Assembly (NCBI GenBank): GCA_026392265.1
Contig: JAPLCL010000037.1
Span: 1 to 6,866 of the forward strand
Direction: 5' to 3'
DNA: 6,866 nucleotides
From: Actinomycetota bacterium
GTDB lineage: Bacteria; Actinomycetota; Thermoleophilia; UBA2241
The notes below the pieces were generated by a model. It had not been told where the DNA came from and did not search any database. It saw only the letters and a list, made by a program, of their open reading frames with translations. Every line of letters starts with the position of its first letter. Positions within the stretch are counted from its first letter, which is position 1. The position numbers and the translations under genes were made by a program. Shown in pieces: positions 5,922 through 6,866 of this stretch.

Positions 5922-6342
5922 TGGATCCTCCCTTGAGTTGATCCAGCGCGGCCTGCAGAGACGTGGCGTAGGCCTTGCTGGTATAGGTGGCGCCGGAGAC
6001 AGCGTGGATGGGACCACCGTTGGAGGCCATCGTCTGCTGCTGCAGCTGCGGGATCACGTTGTTCGAGATCTGCGCGGACTGCGGCCCGTGCAGGTTCATC
6101 TTCGCCATGCCGACGCTGACGATCTTGCCGTTGGCGGCGGTCAGCTTGACCTGGATGTCGCCGAGGCCGCCGGCAAGGGCCTGGTCGCTGCCGACCACGG
6201 TCTGCGCGCCGGAGACGTGGGCATTGCCCGTCGTCAGGCCGGCTGACGAGGCGGAAGTAGGGCCTGTCGCGTGGGGGCGGAAGCCCAGGGCGAGGGCCAA
6301 ACCTGCGACGGTGGCGGCGACGACGAGCGGTGAGCGGTTCAT
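5848..6342 (-). CDS. Exported FMN-binding-domain protein (covalent flavin carrier)
   Basis: A protein of 164 residues. Residues 5-21 form a signal peptide or anchor (MNRSPLVVAATVAGLALALGF) without twin arginines. After a Ser/Thr/Ala/Gly-rich linker (about 22-55) comes a small FMN-binding (PF04205-type) domain, residues 60-136. It contains GDIQVKLTAANGKIVSV, then SAQISNNVIPQLQQQTM, and the flavinylation motif VSGATYTSKAYATSLQAALD (115-134). The FMN acceptor should be Thr119 of SGAT. The residue usually Asp in the DxxSGAT motif is His113. The last 27 residues are a Gly/Ser/Asn-rich tail largely encoded in the overlap with apbE. ATG 6342 follows GGAGGAA at a 5-nt spacing. The gene lies 39 nt after the oxidoreductase gene and directly before ApbE, so substrate and enzyme are co-encoded. 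It likely relays single electrons outside the membrane; the acceptor is unknown. Confidence 0.92.
   Translation of the reverse strand: MNRSPLVVAATVAGLALALGFRPHATGPTSASSAGLTTGNAHVSGAQTVVGSDQALAGGLGDIQVKLTAANGKIVSVGMAKMNLHGPQSAQISNNVIPQLQQQTMASNGGPIHAVSGATYTSKAYATSLQAALDQLKGGSNAALATSNGNGSVLQPPRGGENDG
5922..5940 (-). promoter_or_regulatory. Ribosome binding site that fixes the ApbE start
   Basis: Read on the minus strand, AAGGGAGGA stands 5 nt before ATG 5921, near-ideal complementarity to the 16S tail. It lies inside the coding sequence of the upstream FMN-binding protein. It decides the ApbE start against the longer frame from 6017 and implies that ribosomes translating the upstream gene pass through this site. 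Confidence 0.8.
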
Positions 6343-6381
6343 GATGGTTCCTCCGTGAGTAACGCAGTCGTTGCGACTCGC

Positions 6382-6866
6382 CTAAAAGGCGAAGTCCTCG
6401 TGATGGATGCGTGCCGGTGGCACGCCCAGGGAGCGGGCGGCGTCGATCAAGCTCCGCATGAAGCCGCCCGGCCCGCAGACGTACACGTCGCGCTGGGCGA
6501 TGTCGGGGACAAGCCGGTTCAGCGCCGGCGCGTCGAGCTGGGCCGGCGCGCGCGGACCCACGACTTCGTGAAGTCGTCCGCCGCGCGCGCTCACCAGCTG
6601 AGTGATCTCGTCGCGCAGCACCAGGTCGAGCCGGCTCGCTCCCCTCAGGATCGTCACCACGTCGACGTGCTGCGGCAGGTCGTCGAGCATCGCCCTGACG
6701 GGCGTGGCGCCGACGCCGGCGGCGACCAGTAGCACGCGATCGGTGTGACGCGCGTGGTGGGTGAAGGCGCCGTACGGGCCTTCGATGGCCACGCGCGTCC
6801 CCGGCGTGAGCCTCTTGAGCGACTCGCTGTGGTCGCCGAGGTCCTTGACCGTGATGCGGATCTCGT
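6382..6866 (-). CDS. Ferric-reductase/ferredoxin-reductase-like oxidoreductase, C-terminal part (5'-partial)
   Basis: The frame is open to the window edge; 160 residues are visible. They hold the end of the FAD-binding barrel (EIRITVKDLGDHS, then TRVAIEGPYGAFT) and the whole NAD(P)-binding lobe: VLLVAAGVGATPVRAML (GxGxxP, visible residues about 44-60), CGPGGF (130-135) and the terminal HHEDFAF. This is the FNR superfamily arrangement. The C-terminus resembles actinobacterial ferric-reductase-like proteins, whose N-terminal half is a haem-binding transmembrane domain; that half would lie outside the window. It would oxidise NAD(P)H on the cytoplasmic side and pass electrons outward through FAD and haem. 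No start is shown: a GTG at 6790-6792 falls inside the conserved barrel and is not a start. It heads a likely operon with the FMN-binding protein (39 nt gap) and ApbE. Confidence 0.88.
   Translation of the reverse strand, partial: EIRITVKDLGDHSESLKRLTPGTRVAIEGPYGAFTHHARHTDRVLLVAAGVGATPVRAMLDDLPQHVDVVTILRGASRLDLVLRDEITQLVSARGGRLHEVVGPRAPAQLDAPALNRLVPDIAQRDVYVCGPGGFMRSLIDAARSLGVPPARIHHEDFAF

Noticed and set aside
5922..6017. Longer ApbE start at 6017
   Set aside because: The 32 added residues are Pro/Arg-rich, have no homology or signal peptide, and run inside the conserved domain of the FMN-binding gene. The strong ribosome site is at the 5921 start.
6366..6378. Small hairpin AGTCG-TTG-CGACT between the oxidoreductase and FMN-binding genes
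   Set aside because: A 5-bp stem with a 3-nt loop in a 39-nt gap is weak and has no T-tract. It is not enough to call a terminator or attenuator.
1..6866. tRNA, rRNA, CRISPR array, insertion sequence or integrase
   Set aside because: No cloverleaf, repeat-spacer array, terminal inverted repeats or transposase motifs were seen on either strand.

Overview
This is a very GC-rich, gene-dense window in which third codon positions are almost all G or C. Gene content and protein style suggest a high-GC actinobacterium, perhaps a deep-branching class such as Thermoleophilia. Three features point that way: the ferric-reductase-like flavoprotein, FMN-binding protein and ApbE cluster; the DASHELRTP-type histidine kinase; and the antibiotic-biosynthesis-monooxygenase-like protein. 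The taxonomic placement is inference; there is no rRNA or tRNA here to anchor it.

Layout, left to right. (1) 1-943, plus strand: the C-terminal GGDEF domain of a diguanylate cyclase, overlapping by ATGA a small secreted protein with one Ig-like (Big-1-like) domain. A perfect hairpin at 952-974 separates it from the next, convergent unit. (2) 2832-1017, minus strand: a TIR-like (DUF1863/ThsB-type) protein followed 13 nt later by a glutaredoxin domain fused to an AhpF-type flavoprotein disulfide reductase. (3) 2916-5149, plus strand: an ABM-family small protein, then an OmpR/PhoB-type response regulator overlapping its HAMP-less histidine kinase. (4) 6866-5133, minus strand: the C-terminus of a ferric-reductase/ferredoxin-reductase-like NAD(P)H oxidoreductase, a secreted FMN-binding-domain protein and ApbE (FAD:protein FMN transferase). 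ApbE converges on the kinase with a 17-bp tail-to-tail overlap.

How the parts may work together. Block 4 looks like an extracytosolic flavin electron-transfer module. The oxidoreductase would take electrons from NAD(P)H and pass them across the membrane, the FMN-binding protein would carry covalent FMN outside the membrane, and ApbE would attach that FMN. The two-component system of block 3 is the obvious candidate regulator, although it lies on the opposite strand. Block 2 is the least ordinary pair: a TIR-like protein with Thr where TIR NADases carry their catalytic Glu, beside a self-contained Grx-reductase fusion.

The points most worth following are the Glu-less TIR-like protein and its redox partner, the fused reductase's AhpF-like character, and the ApbE gene. 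ApbE lacks any export signal, and its best start lies 74 nt inside the gene for its presumed substrate.
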